DNA from: Brevibacterium sp. S22
GTDB taxonomy: Bacteria; Actinomycetota; Actinomycetes; Actinomycetales; Brevibacteriaceae
Direction of reading: 5' to 3'
Assembly (NCBI RefSeq): GCF_004745485.1
Contig: NZ_RHFG01000002.1
Coordinates: 310,001-374,000, forward strand
DNA length: 64,000 bases
In this document: piece after piece, positions 8,552 to 16,635 of the stretch
Numbering within the stretch: position 1 is the first letter of the stretch
How the letters are laid out: each line of letters starts with the position of its first letter
The notes under the pieces: model-generated
What the model saw: only the letters and a program-made list of their open reading frames with translations
Databases searched by the model: none
What the model was told of the DNA's origin: nothing
Program-made: the position numbers and the translations under genes

Positions 8552-9568
8552 ATGGCCATCACCGATTTCGAGCGCTACCCGCTGACCTTCGGGCCGAGTC
8601 CCGTGCACACGCTCGACCGACTGAGCGACCACCTCGGCGGGGCCAGGATCTGGGCCAAGCGGGAGGACGTCAACTCCGGGCTCGCCTTCGGCGGCAACAA
8701 GACCCGCAAGCTCGAGTACATCGTCCCCGACATCCTCGCCTCGGGCGCGGACACCCTCGTCTCGATCGGCGGCTACCAGTCCAACCACACCCGCCAGGTC
8801 GCCGCCGTCGCCGCTCACCTCGGGCTGAACGCCCGGCTCGTCCAGGAGCGCTGGGTCGACTGGGAAGATCCGGGCAATGCCTTGGTCGGCAACATCGAGC
8901 TCTCCCGCATCATGGGCGCCGACGTCCGCCTCGACTCGGCCGGCTTCGATATCGGCATCCGCTCGAGCTGGGAGAACGCCCTGGCCGAGGTCGAGGAGGC
9001 CGGAGGCAAGCCCTACCCGATCCCTGCCGGTGCCTCCGAGCACAGATTCGGCGGACTCGGGTTCGCGAACTGGGCCTATGAGGTCGCCGAACAGGAGGAG
9101 GAGCTCGGCGTCTTCTTCGACACCATCGTCGTGTGCACCGTGACCGGCTCGACGCATGCGGGCATGATCGCCGGATTCGCCGCCCTCGAAGCCGCCGGCG
9201 GACGTCCCCGACAGATCATCGGCATCGACGCCTCCGCCACGATCGAGAAGACGCGCGCCCAGGTCAAGCGGATCGCGAACACCACCGCCGAACTCATCGG
9301 ACTCGGCCGCGAGATCACCGATGATGAGGTCGATATCCGCACCGGCTGGGAAGGGCCCGCCTACGGCATCCCCGACGACTCGACCGTAGGGGCAATCCGC
9401 ACCACCGCCCAGCTCGAAGGAGTCATCCTCGATCCCGTCTACGAGGGGAAGTCGATGGCAGGACTGATCGACCTCGTCGGCGACGGCACCATCGGCAAGG
9501 GCTCGACGGTGCTCTACGCCCACCTCGGCGGGCAGCTCGCACTCAACGCCTACTCCTCGATCTTCTGA
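8552..9568 (+). CDS. acdS: 1-Aminocyclopropane-1-carboxylate (ACC) deaminase
   Basis: A 338-residue PLP enzyme that converts ACC to 2-oxobutanoate and ammonia. The length and whole-sequence pattern match true ACC deaminases: '[19 protein letters not shown]', the PLP lysine Lys50 in 'FGGNKTRK', Ser77 in '[10 protein letters not shown]', and the Tyr297-Glu298 pair in '[10 protein letters not shown]'. The last two features distinguish ACC deaminases from D-cysteine desulfhydrases, although a desulfhydrase-like side activity cannot be excluded. The start at 8552 follows CAGAGGA; longer frames carry an implausible Cys-rich leader. The product 2-oxobutanoate can feed a 2-oxoacid dehydrogenase such as the one at 20151-23814. 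The divergent GntR gene probably regulates it. Confidence 0.9.
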   Translation: MAITDFERYPLTFGPSPVHTLDRLSDHLGGARIWAKREDVNSGLAFGGNKTRKLEYIVPDILASGADTLVSIGGYQSNHTRQVAAVAAHLGLNARLVQERWVDWEDPGNALVGNIELSRIMGADVRLDSAGFDIGIRSSWENALAEVEEAGGKPYPIPAGASEHRFGGLGFANWAYEVAEQEEELGVFFDTIVVCTVTGSTHAGMIAGFAALEAAGGRPRQIIGIDASATIEKTRAQVKRIANTTAELIGLGREITDDEVDIRTGWEGPAYGIPDDSTVGAIRTTAQLEGVILDPVYEGKSMAGLIDLVGDGTIGKGSTVLYAHLGGQLALNAYSSIF

Positions 9569-9590
9569 GGTCGACGCCCAGATTCTCCGA

Positions 9591-9630
9591 CTGCGGCTGC
9601 CGGCCGAGAACTGCGGCTGCCGGCCGAGAA
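9591..9630. repeat. Tandem repeat, two 20-base units downstream of acdS
   Basis: The unit CTGCGGCTGCCGGCCGAGAA occurs twice head to tail (9591-9610 and 9611-9630), followed by a degenerate start of a third copy (CTTCGGCTTCGG). Each unit contains CGGCTGCCG, able to fold back on itself. Function unknown. Confidence 0.75.
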
Positions 9631-9657
9631 CTTCGGCTTCGGGGCGTCAACCGATCC

Positions 9658-9693
9658 GTGCGGATTCAGTGGTTGTATGTACTGAATCCGCAC
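9658..9693. terminator. Perfect 13-base-pair hairpin downstream of acdS
   Basis: GTGCGGATTCAGT (9658-9670) pairs fully with ACTGAATCCGCAC (9681-9693) around a 10-base loop. It lies 90 bases after the acdS stop. No T-run follows, so it may be a U-less terminator of the type common in actinobacteria, or an operator. Confidence 0.5.
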
Positions 9694-9878
9694 CACCTCG
9701 GCGGTGGTGTCGCCACCGATCCCGGACTGATGATTCCCCCAGGTTCCGGCACTTGTTGCGCAGGTCACGGATTGATAGCGTGTGAGTCAGGCATACGCAA
9801 TCCGTCGATTCCGGCGGTCAACAGGTATGCGATTGCTTAATCGGCGCCAACAGGCGCCCGAAGTCGAAGGAGTCTGGA

Positions 9879-11273
9879 ATGAGCAACGTAGGCAGTGCCG
9901 CAGGCGGCTACCGTGTCGAGAACCCGGCCACCGGTGAAGTCGTCGAGAAGTTCGACCACGCGACCGATGAGCAGATCCAGCAGGTCCTCAGCTCCGCGCA
10001 CGAGGGGTACCTGAGCTGGCGCGAGAAGACCATCGAGGAGCGCGCGGCCATCGTCAACAAGGTCGCAGCCCTGTTCGGTGAGCGCAAGGACGAGCTCGCG
10101 AAGATCATCGCCGAGGAGATGGGCAAGCCCACCGCCGAAGGTGAGGAGGAGGCCGAGTTCTGCGAGGCCATCTTCAACTACTACGCTGACAACGGGCCGA
10201 AGTTCGCTGCCGACGAGCCCATCGAGTCGATGTCGGGAGGCAAGGCCTTCATCCAGCGCCGTCCCGTTGGTCCGCTGCTGGGCATCATGCCCTGGAACTT
10301 CCCCTACTACCAGGTCGCCCGCTTCGCCGCTCCGAACCTCGTGCTCGGCAACACGATCATCCTCAAGCATGCGGAGATCTGCCCCCGCTCCTCGGCGAAG
10401 ATCGCCGAACTCATGAAGGAAGCCGGTATCCCAGAGGGCGTCTACAGCAACATCTACGCCACTCATGAGCAGATCGAGACGATCATCGCTGACGACCGCG
10501 TCGAGGGCGTGTCCCTGACCGGTTCCGAGCGCGCCGGATCGGCCGTGGCCGCGACCGCGGGCAAGAACCTGAAGAAGGCCGTGCTCGAGCTCGGCGGTTC
10601 CGATCCCTACATCGTCCTCGACACCGATGACATGAACGAGGCCGTCGACACCGCATGGGGCACCCGCCTGTACAACACCGGCCAGGTCTGCAATGCGAAC
10701 AAGCGGATGATCGTCATGGACGACATCTACGACGACTTCGTGTCCGGCCTGACCGAACGGGCCCAGTCCTGGGAGAAGGGCACCCCCGCCGAGGCGGGCG
10801 ACGGCAAGTACTCGCCCCTGTCCTCGCGTTCGGCTGCCGAGAACCTCCGCAAACAGCTCGATCGCGCCGTCGAACAGGGTGCGACGCTGGTCGGCGGTGA
10901 ACTCGCCACCGACGGTTCGGCCTACGTCTCGCCGGCCGTGCTCACGGGAGTCACCTCGGACATGGACGCCTACCGCGAGGAGCTCTTCGGTCCCGTGGCC
11001 ACCGTCTACAAGGTGACCAGCGACGATGAGGCTCTGGCTCTGGCCAATGACTCGCGATTCGGCCTCGGCGGCGCCGTGTTCGCCAAGGACGAGGAGCGGG
11101 CCGCGAAGCTCGCTCAGCGCCTCGACGTCGGCATGTCCAACGTCAACACCCCTGCCGGTGAAGGCGCGGAGATCCCGTTCGGCGGTACGAAGCGTTCGGG
11201 CTTCGGCCGCGAGCTGGGCCCCTACGGCATGGACGAGTTCGTCAACAAGCGGATGTACTACGTGGCCGACTGA
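9879..11273 (+). CDS. NAD(P)-dependent succinate-semialdehyde dehydrogenase-like aldehyde dehydrogenase
   Basis: A 464-residue aldehyde dehydrogenase, closest in pattern to the short succinate-semialdehyde dehydrogenase group (about 455-465 residues). Catalytic residues are present: Asn140 in 'MPWNFPYYQ', Glu237 in 'LELGGSDPYIV' and Cys271 in 'NTGQVCNANKR'. The C-terminus has the usual 'PFGGTKRSGFGRELGPYG'. The enzyme would oxidise succinate semialdehyde (from GABA or polyamine breakdown) to succinate. No GABA transaminase lies nearby, so the substrate is inferred from family only. The start follows a GAAGGAG site. The gene stands alone, ending at a large hairpin shared with the convergent DUF402 gene. 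Confidence 0.85.
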   Translation: MSNVGSAAGGYRVENPATGEVVEKFDHATDEQIQQVLSSAHEGYLSWREKTIEERAAIVNKVAALFGERKDELAKIIAEEMGKPTAEGEEEAEFCEAIFNYYADNGPKFAADEPIESMSGGKAFIQRRPVGPLLGIMPWNFPYYQVARFAAPNLVLGNTIILKHAEICPRSSAKIAELMKEAGIPEGVYSNIYATHEQIETIIADDRVEGVSLTGSERAGSAVAATAGKNLKKAVLELGGSDPYIVLDTDDMNEAVDTAWGTRLYNTGQVCNANKRMIVMDDIYDDFVSGLTERAQSWEKGTPAEAGDGKYSPLSSRSAAENLRKQLDRAVEQGATLVGGELATDGSAYVSPAVLTGVTSDMDAYREELFGPVATVYKVTSDDEALALANDSRFGLGGAVFAKDEERAAKLAQRLDVGMSNVNTPAGEGAEIPFGGTKRSGFGRELGPYGMDEFVNKRMYYVAD

Positions 11274-11321
11274 GGCTGCGGCGGAGGGCTGGTGAAGCTG
11301 GCCCTCGCCGAGACAACTGTA

Positions 11322-11363
11322 GAGCGTGGAGACGACGGTGTGTGCACCGTGGTCTCGACGCTC
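11322..11363. terminator. Large hairpin between convergent genes
   Basis: Arms 11322-11340 and 11345-11363 (19 bases each) pair at 17 positions around the loop TGTG. ACAAC/GTTGT at the outer edge (11313-11317 and 11369-11373) can extend the stem. It lies between the dehydrogenase stop (11273) and the DUF402 stop (11417), so it probably terminates both directions. Confidence 0.65.
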
Positions 11364-11416
11364 CAGTGTTGTTTCGGCACTTATCGACTCGGTGCCGGCG
11401 GCGGGAGGAACCGCGA

Positions 11417-12088
11417 TCAGCTCTCGAAGTCCCAGGTGGCAGCGGCGGGGAGTTCGGGCATCGGCCAGGCGGGGTCCGGCCGGAAGTCCGGATAGTCCGA
11501 GTCGAACGGGAATGTCCAGGCGCGGATGTCCTCGATGGCTGAGTCTGCGGCCGAGCGGATGCGTGCGGCCTTCTCGTCGGAGAACATCCCGGCAGCACGG
11601 GCGAACTCGAGTTCGTCCTCGTCCTTGAGCTGGTACCGTCCCTGCGCATCGACGACGATGTCAAGGACGTGGTCGGAGGTGAGGATCCCGCGGTCGAAGC
11701 GGGTGAAGGGCTCTTCGAGGTTGATGTAGAAGGAGTCGCGGCGGCCTGAGGGTGTGGCAAAGTACCACACCGAATAGTCGGCCCCCGGCTGGAACACGGC
11801 GACGATGCCCGGTCCCTGCCACCGTTTGAGGCCCTGCGCCCGCGGGGCTCCGAAGCGGGCGGGTCCGTCTGCGGTGCGGATGCCGGAGCCGTCGGCGAGC
11901 ACCTGGTGGAGCATCCTCGTCCCCGACTCCAACCACACGGCCAGGTGCTTCTCATCATCGGCGATGACCGTGACGGGGCGTTGGTCGTACAGGCCCGGGT
12001 GGGTCGGATTCGTGTAGGTCCACAGCATCTGGTCGCCGCGTTGCCAGCGCCGCTGGCTCGTTCCGTCCCGACTGCCCGTTCCGCTCAT
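11417..12088 (-). CDS. DUF402 domain protein
   Basis: A 223-residue protein of the DUF402 family ('GDQMLWTYTNPTHPGLYDQRPVTVIADDEKHL' region, then 'YINLEEPFTRFDRGILTSDHVLDIVVD' and 'KDEDELEFA'). Characterised relatives include FomD and nucleoside-diphosphate phosphatases that use acidic residues of the 'DHVLDIVVD..KDEDE' type to bind divalent metal. All of these acidic positions are visible. The start at 12088 is chosen because it lies 4 bases after the upstream stop and the conserved region begins soon after. A longer frame to 12337 runs through the MarR-like gene in another register. It is the last gene of a four-gene overlapping operon; its role with the regulators is unknown. Confidence 0.75.
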   Translation of the reverse strand: MSGTGSRDGTSQRRWQRGDQMLWTYTNPTHPGLYDQRPVTVIADDEKHLAVWLESGTRMLHQVLADGSGIRTADGPARFGAPRAQGLKRWQGPGIVAVFQPGADYSVWYFATPSGRRDSFYINLEEPFTRFDRGILTSDHVLDIVVDAQGRYQLKDEDELEFARAAGMFSDEKAARIRSAADSAIEDIRAWTFPFDSDYPDFRPDPAWPMPELPAAATWDFES

Positions 12089-12092
12089 GCTC

Positions 12093-12542
12093 TCATTGTC
12101 CCGGACCGGTATGGGTGTGAGCCGAGCGGTCCGATCCCACGCTCGCGACCACCCCTGTCGGACTGAGCCCGGAGTTCGTGAACCAGCGCTCGGCCGCTTT
12201 CTCGGCGATGCCTTCGGCCTGATCGACGAGGTGGCGTCCACTGTCGGTGAGCACGAACTCGCCGGACTCCTGGCGGAAGAGCCAGCCGAGCTTGACGAGC
12301 GGGCCGCTGGAGCGGATGGTCTCCGACCGGGTCTCACCCATCGCCTCGGCGAGATCCTCCCTGGTCAGGCCCTGCGACTGCGCACCGATGATTCGCAGCC
12401 GACGGAAGTCCGCGAAGCTGAGCCCCACACGCGAGAGCGCGGTGCCGATCGCGGTGTCCAGGGAACTCGTCGCCGCGGCCAGAGCCAGTGCGGCCTCGAG
12501 GCTCGGCTCGACCGCGGAGCCGGCGATCGTCTCCTCGCTCAT
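12093..12542 (-). CDS. MarR-like winged-helix protein
   Basis: A 149-residue protein with a MarR-type core. A helical N-terminus ('SLEAALALAAATSSLDTAIGTALSRVGLSFADFRRLRII' region) is followed by a winged helix ('LTREDLAEAMGETRSETIRSSGPLVKLGWLFR') and the wing 'SGEFVLTDSGRHLVDQA'. Such proteins bind palindromic DNA as dimers and respond to small ligands. It overlaps the upstream DUF6204 gene by 4 bases, and its stop is 4 bases from the DUF402 start, so it is translated as part of that operon. The C-terminal tail 'SVGSDRSAHTHTGPGQ' is not conserved-looking. Ligand unknown. Confidence 0.75.
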   Translation of the reverse strand: MSEETIAGSAVEPSLEAALALAAATSSLDTAIGTALSRVGLSFADFRRLRIIGAQSQGLTREDLAEAMGETRSETIRSSGPLVKLGWLFRQESGEFVLTDSGRHLVDQAEGIAEKAAERWFTNSGLSPTGVVASVGSDRSAHTHTGPGQ

Positions 12543-12880
12543 GACCGAGTCCTCGGGCGCACCTTGATGTCTTCGACGCAGACGGCAGAGACACTCATGG
12601 TTCTGCCGCCCAACCCGCGTGCGGCGAGGTCGGCGACGGAGAGCTCCTCGGCACGGATGTTCGCCAGCGTTTCGGCGTCATCGCGGTCCGCCTCATCGCT
12701 GGTGACCAAGAAGCGGTGCTGATAGTTCACGAGCTCGGGCGTATAGAGGAACGTCCCCTCACGGGAGAAGCTCGCGGAGAGCATGTCGTGATCGTCCTGT
12801 GCCGCACGGAGGGTGCGGCGCTGTTCCTCGTCGAGTCCGGCGAAGCGGCCGCGGACGGTGATGCGGAAATTCCAGGTCAT
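12539..12880 (-). CDS. DUF6204 family protein
   Basis: A 113-residue protein matching the small actinobacterial DUF6204 family: 'NFRITVRGRFAGLDEEQRRTL' at the N-terminus, then a 'DDHDMLSASFSREGTFLYTPEL' region. No catalytic motif, membrane segment or cysteine cluster is visible beyond a single Cys. The family has no known function. It starts inside the stop of the TetR gene (ATGA) and ends inside the start of the MarR gene (ATGA), so tight translational coupling links it to both regulators. Confidence 0.75.
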   Translation of the reverse strand: MTWNFRITVRGRFAGLDEEQRRTLRAAQDDHDMLSASFSREGTFLYTPELVNYQHRFLVTSDEADRDDAETLANIRAEELSVADLAARGLGGRTMSVSAVCVEDIKVRPRTRS

Positions 12881-13485
12881 TGTGGGGCCTCCTCGGCTCG
12901 GGTGGCGCGGTCGAACAGGGCGATGATCTCGCCCGCCTCGATGCTGTGGTGGGCGGGCACCGCCGCGTCGAGGACGGAGCGCAACGACAGAGCCATCGTG
13001 ATCGTGTCGAAATCGCGCATCTCACCGCGACGCTGTCCGTCCTCGAAGAGAGCTGTGAGATCGGCGACGGAATCGGCGGAGCGCTCGCCATAGGATGGCG
13101 ACGCGGCGGCGGACCTGCTGAGGTAACCGACGGCTGCGATGATGGCCGCGGCCCGAGTGGGTTCGCGGCGACAGTAGTCGATGTGGGTCGAGATATAGGC
13201 CGCGAGCCGGTCGTTGGCGCTCCCCTGCGAGTGGAGTGCTCGGGTGAGTTCGGGGCCGAGGTCCTCGACGACGAACTGCACGACCGCGGCGGCGAGTTCG
13301 TCCTTGTCGGAGAAGTTCCCATGGACCGCGCCGCGGCTGAATCCGGCGTTCTCCGCGACCGCGATGAGGGAGGTGGCGCGCACCCCGTGGTCGGCGAAGA
13401 GCGTCGCCGCCGATTCGATGAGGCGCCGTCGGGTGAGTTCCTGGCTCTCTCTGCGCGTGAGTCGAGGCGTGGGTGAGTCGGTCAT
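12877..13485 (-). CDS. TetR-family regulator
   Basis: A 202-residue TetR regulator. Residues about 10-55 contain the helix-turn-helix ('RRRLIESAATLFADHGVRA', 'IAVAENAGFSRGAVHGNFSDKDEL'), and the C-terminal helical domain is of the BetI/AcrR-like type. The start at 13485 is chosen because the regulator fold begins there. There is no ribosome site, and the ATG could be leaderless or read from the in-frame ATG at 13500. It heads a four-gene overlapping operon and is divergent from the AMP-ligase gene, with a 16-base palindrome in between. It probably represses both units, perhaps in response to an acyl-CoA or fatty acid. Confidence 0.88.
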   Translation of the reverse strand: MTDSPTPRLTRRESQELTRRRLIESAATLFADHGVRATSLIAVAENAGFSRGAVHGNFSDKDELAAAVVQFVVEDLGPELTRALHSQGSANDRLAAYISTHIDYCRREPTRAAAIIAAVGYLSRSAAASPSYGERSADSVADLTALFEDGQRRGEMRDFDTITMALSLRSVLDAAVPAHHSIEAGEIIALFDRATRAEEAPQ

Positions 13486-13502
13486 GAAATCAGAATACAT
13501 CT

Positions 13503-13518
13503 CAGTATTCGAATACTG
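13503..13518. promoter_or_regulatory. Perfect 16-base palindrome CAGTATTCGAATACTG
   Basis: It lies 18 bases upstream of the TetR start. A further GAATAC (13493-13498) and GTATCC (13523-13528) continue the same half-site series on both sides. This is a classic TetR-type autoregulatory operator covering the divergent promoters. Confidence 0.65.
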
Positions 13519-13630
13519 CAAAGTATCCCAATCAGGCCTCCGCGCTGGGGCGGCGTCGGCCACGTTGTACGGTGGGAATGGTCGGCACGGTATGCCGCCG
13601 ATGGAATGCTGGGAACCTGGGAGGTCCGAT

Positions 13631-15211
13631 TTGCCGATCACTTCGACGATCCTCGATGTGGCCCTCGAACGCCCCGATCAGCCCGCGATCGTCGGGACCG
13701 AGGCTCGGCTCACCTACGCGCAGCTCGCCGAGGATTCGCGCACGATGTCCACGGCCGTCGATGCCCTGCACGCCGAACAGGCCGATCCGCCGACGCCGGC
13801 CGCCGAAACCCAGGGCATCCCGATCACGGCAGTGAGCCTCACCTCGGCGTTCGAAACCTCCCGCACCATCGCGGGCCTGGCCGGCTTCCGTGCGGTCTCG
13901 GCAACGATCGACCCTCGCTGGCCGCTCGACCACCAGGTCGGAGTCATCACCACGACCGGCATCGGCGTCGTCATCAGCGATTCGACCGAACTCGCCGAGG
14001 CGCTCGCCGCCGCCGGCTGGACCGGAACCGTCATCACCGCGGCCGACTTCCACGCGTGCGAGGCCGCGATCGACCTCGCCGAGACCGCACCCCCGACCGT
14101 CCGTGACGATGCCGAACCGTTCCTCATGCTCTTCTCATCGGGCACGACGAGCAATCCGAAGGCGTTCATCAAGACCCGCCGGCAGTACCGCGACAACGTC
14201 GCCGTCTCCTCGGCCCATCTCGAACCCTTCCCCGGCGTCGCAACGCTCGCGCCCGGGCCCGTGTCCTACAGCCTCACCCTCTACGCCGTCATCGAGAGCC
14301 TCGCCACCGGCGGCAGCGTCCACGTCGCCGACGACTTCGACCCCTTCACCATGGGCTCGCGCATCGCCGACGAGGCCATCACTCGCATCGTCGCCGTGCC
14401 CGCCGTGGTCAAGGCCCTCGCCGAGGCGGCCCGCCGTACCCCCGAACGGTTCCGAGGTCTCGACCTCGTCGTCACAGGGGGAGCGAACCTGCCGGCGAGC
14501 ATCCGCAGCAGCCTCGGCGAAGTGCTCCCCGATACCCGGCTGATCAGCTATTACGGTGCCGCCGAGATCGGGTTCATCGGCGACAGCCGCGACGGTGACG
14601 GCACCTGGATCACCGTCTACGACACGATCGGAGCCGAGGTGCGCGGCGACGATGGCGTGCCGCTGCCCGACGGCGAGATCGGCACCCTGTGGATCAAGGC
14701 CGCCGCCTGCTCCGACGACTATGTCACCGGCACCACCGGGGAAGTGCTGCGCGGTCCCGACGGTTGGGCCAGCGTCGGCGACCAGGGCAGGATCGAGAAC
14801 GGACTGCTCCAGCTGGCCGGCCGCGCCGGGGACATCGCCATCACGGGAGGACACAAGGTGTCCCTGCCCGAGGTGGAACGGGCGTTCGAGACGTTCTCGC
14901 GGGTCGGGACCGCTGGCGATGGTGAGGTGGCAGGCGACGGTGGGTCTGCAGGCAAGGGCCAGCCCGACCTCGGCGAGGTGTGCGCGATTGCGCTGCCCGA
15001 TGACAGCCTCGGCAGCATTGTTGCGCTCGTCGTCGAGGGTGGAGGTACGGACAAGGCCGCGCTGCTCGCCCACGCCCGCGCGCAGCTTGCCCCGCAGTTC
15101 GTGCCCAGGCGGTTCTATGCGATCGACCGGCTGCCCCGGACGGTCGGCGGGAAGATTCGGCGCAGCGAAACCGTTGAACTCATCATGAGCGGAAAGGCCC
15201 GACGACTGTGA
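13631..15211 (+). CDS. AMP-forming acyl/aryl-CoA ligase-like adenylating enzyme
   Basis: A 526-residue member of the ANL superfamily. The motifs are clear: phosphate loop 'LMLFSSGTTSNPKAF', 'YYGAAEIGFIG', 'GDQGRIENGLLQLAGRAGD' with the hinge Asp/Arg, and the C-terminal lysine in 'TVGGKIRRSE'. It activates a carboxylate as acyl-AMP and hands it to CoA or a carrier protein. A TTG start at 13631 is chosen because GGGAGG lies 6 bases upstream; ATG at 13592 is the alternative. A Gly-rich insertion ('DGEVAGDGGSAGKGQ') interrupts the C-terminal subdomain. It overlaps the ketosynthase gene by 4 bases (GTGA). The substrate is unknown; the partners suggest a fatty or polyketide-like acid. Confidence 0.82.
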   Translation: MPITSTILDVALERPDQPAIVGTEARLTYAQLAEDSRTMSTAVDALHAEQADPPTPAAETQGIPITAVSLTSAFETSRTIAGLAGFRAVSATIDPRWPLDHQVGVITTTGIGVVISDSTELAEALAAAGWTGTVITAADFHACEAAIDLAETAPPTVRDDAEPFLMLFSSGTTSNPKAFIKTRRQYRDNVAVSSAHLEPFPGVATLAPGPVSYSLTLYAVIESLATGGSVHVADDFDPFTMGSRIADEAITRIVAVPAVVKALAEAARRTPERFRGLDLVVTGGANLPASIRSSLGEVLPDTRLISYYGAAEIGFIGDSRDGDGTWITVYDTIGAEVRGDDGVPLPDGEIGTLWIKAAACSDDYVTGTTGEVLRGPDGWASVGDQGRIENGLLQLAGRAGDIAITGGHKVSLPEVERAFETFSRVGTAGDGEVAGDGGSAGKGQPDLGEVCAIALPDDSLGSIVALVVEGGGTDKAALLAHARAQLAPQFVPRRFYAIDRLPRTVGGKIRRSETVELIMSGKARRL

Positions 15212-16494
15212 ACGCCGAGCGCGACGTCGTCATCACTGGACTCGGCGCCATCACGCCCAGCGGGCAGACCCCGGAAGATCTGTGGACCTCCGTGCGCCAC
15301 GGCAGCAGCGCGATCGACGTCCTCGCAGGTGAGCAGTTCGACAACCTCGCTGTGCGGATCGGCGGGCAGATCACGGACTTCGACGCCGAGGCGATCCTGC
15401 CCCGAGCGCTCGCCCGCCGGCTGAGCCCCGTCCAACACTGGGCCATCGCCGCCGCCGAACAGGCGCTCGCGCAGGCGGGAATCCCGGCACCCGCCGACGA
15501 CCTGCCGTGGGATCGCGAACGCAGCGCCGTCATCGCCGCCACCGGGTCCGGCCCCGTCGACGCCATGCAGGAGGCCACCCGTGCCCTCGATGCGGACGGC
15601 CCCCGCAGGGTCCCGCTCACCCTCGCCATCCATGGGGCGCCGGACTCGGCGGCCGCGCTCATCAGCCAGCGCTTCGACCTCCGCGGTCCCGGACAGGGAG
15701 TCTCGGCGACCTGCGCGTCCGGGGCGATCGGCCTCGGCGAGGCGATGCGGCGCATCCGCCACGGCTACGCCGATGCCGTGCTCGTCGTCGGCATGGACGA
15801 CTGCCTCGGCCCGGTCAACCTCGCATCGAACGCGAATATGCGTGCCCTCGCCGCCGGCTTCGAGGAGGATCCGACCGCCGCCAGCCGCCCCTTCGACCGC
15901 GACCGCAACGGCTTCGTCATGAGCCAGGGCGCGGCCGCGATCCTCCTCGAATCCGCAGCCTCGGCGGCCTCACGTGGGGCGATGCCGGTGGCCGAACTGG
16001 ACGGATTCGGCGCCGCCAGCGACGCCCACCACCCGACGAATCCGCATCCGGACGGACGCGGGGCCGCCTCGGCGGTGGTCCAGGCATTGCACGATGCAGG
16101 ACTGGAACCCGGCGATATCGACCACATCAACGCCCACGCGACGGGCACACCGGCCGGCGACCGTGCCGAACTCGCCGCTTTCGACTCAGTCCTGGGGGAG
16201 GTCGGGCGCACGATCCCGATTTCGGCGACGAAATCGACGACGGGGCACCTGCTCGGCGCATCAGGAGTCGTCGAGGCGATCATCGCCGCCATGACGATGC
16301 GGGATCAGACGCTGCCTCCGACGCTCAACCTCGGCGACAATGAGTTCCCCGAATGGGATATCATCGCAGGCCACGCCCGTGAAATGGGCGGGGGAGCGGA
16401 TCTGGCCGAGGCGGCCGTGGAGACCGTGCTGTCAACGTCGTTCGGGTTCGGTGGGCACAACGGCGCGATCATTCTGCGGCGCCCGAGGCGCTGA
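15208..16494 (+). CDS. Beta-ketoacyl synthase (FabF/KAS II-type)
   Basis: A 428-residue condensing enzyme with the complete KAS II catalytic set: Cys169 in 'SATCASGAIG', His310 in 'NAHATGTPAGD', Lys342 and His347 in 'TKSTTGHLLGASG', and the C-terminal 'SFGFGGHNG'. It would extend an acyl group using a malonyl-type unit on a carrier protein. It starts at a GTG that overlaps the ligase stop, with GGAAAGG upstream. No acyl-carrier protein, acyltransferase or ketoreductase is next to it, unlike housekeeping fab clusters. Together with the ligase this suggests a specialised fatty acid or polyketide-like product rather than bulk lipid synthesis. That is inference from context. Confidence 0.88.
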   Translation: MNAERDVVITGLGAITPSGQTPEDLWTSVRHGSSAIDVLAGEQFDNLAVRIGGQITDFDAEAILPRALARRLSPVQHWAIAAAEQALAQAGIPAPADDLPWDRERSAVIAATGSGPVDAMQEATRALDADGPRRVPLTLAIHGAPDSAAALISQRFDLRGPGQGVSATCASGAIGLGEAMRRIRHGYADAVLVVGMDDCLGPVNLASNANMRALAAGFEEDPTAASRPFDRDRNGFVMSQGAAAILLESAASAASRGAMPVAELDGFGAASDAHHPTNPHPDGRGAASAVVQALHDAGLEPGDIDHINAHATGTPAGDRAELAAFDSVLGEVGRTIPISATKSTTGHLLGASGVVEAIIAAMTMRDQTLPPTLNLGDNEFPEWDIIAGHAREMGGGADLAEAAVETVLSTSFGFGGHNGAIILRRPRR

Positions 16495-16567
16495 TGGACG
16501 GCCTCTCCCGCGACCTTGCCGTATCAATCTCGGACACTTGCGAATGCAACTCGCACCAGTGCGAACT

Positions 16568-16606
16568 CAGCCCCGCACTCTTGTAAACCCAGCCCCACAC
16601 TCTTGT
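16568..16606. repeat. Two direct repeats of CAGCCCCRCACTCTTGT
   Basis: Copies at 16568-16584 and 16590-16606 differ at one base and have a 22-base period. They lie in the 141-base gap between the ketosynthase and acyl-CoA dehydrogenase genes, next to a small TGCGA/TCGCA inverted repeat (16539-16555). They could be a regulator site or a slippage duplication. Confidence 0.6.
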
Positions 16607-16635
16607 GAAGCCAACCCCGAACTGAAGGAGAGACG

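Larger units (their letters stand above)
9569..9878. other. Intergenic region acdS to aldehyde dehydrogenase
   Basis: This 310-base gap holds a 20-base tandem repeat (9591-9630) and a perfect 13-base-stem hairpin (9658-9693). A promoter-like stretch follows before the dehydrogenase, whose ribosome site is GAAGGAG. No coding frame in it is convincing. Confidence 0.5.
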
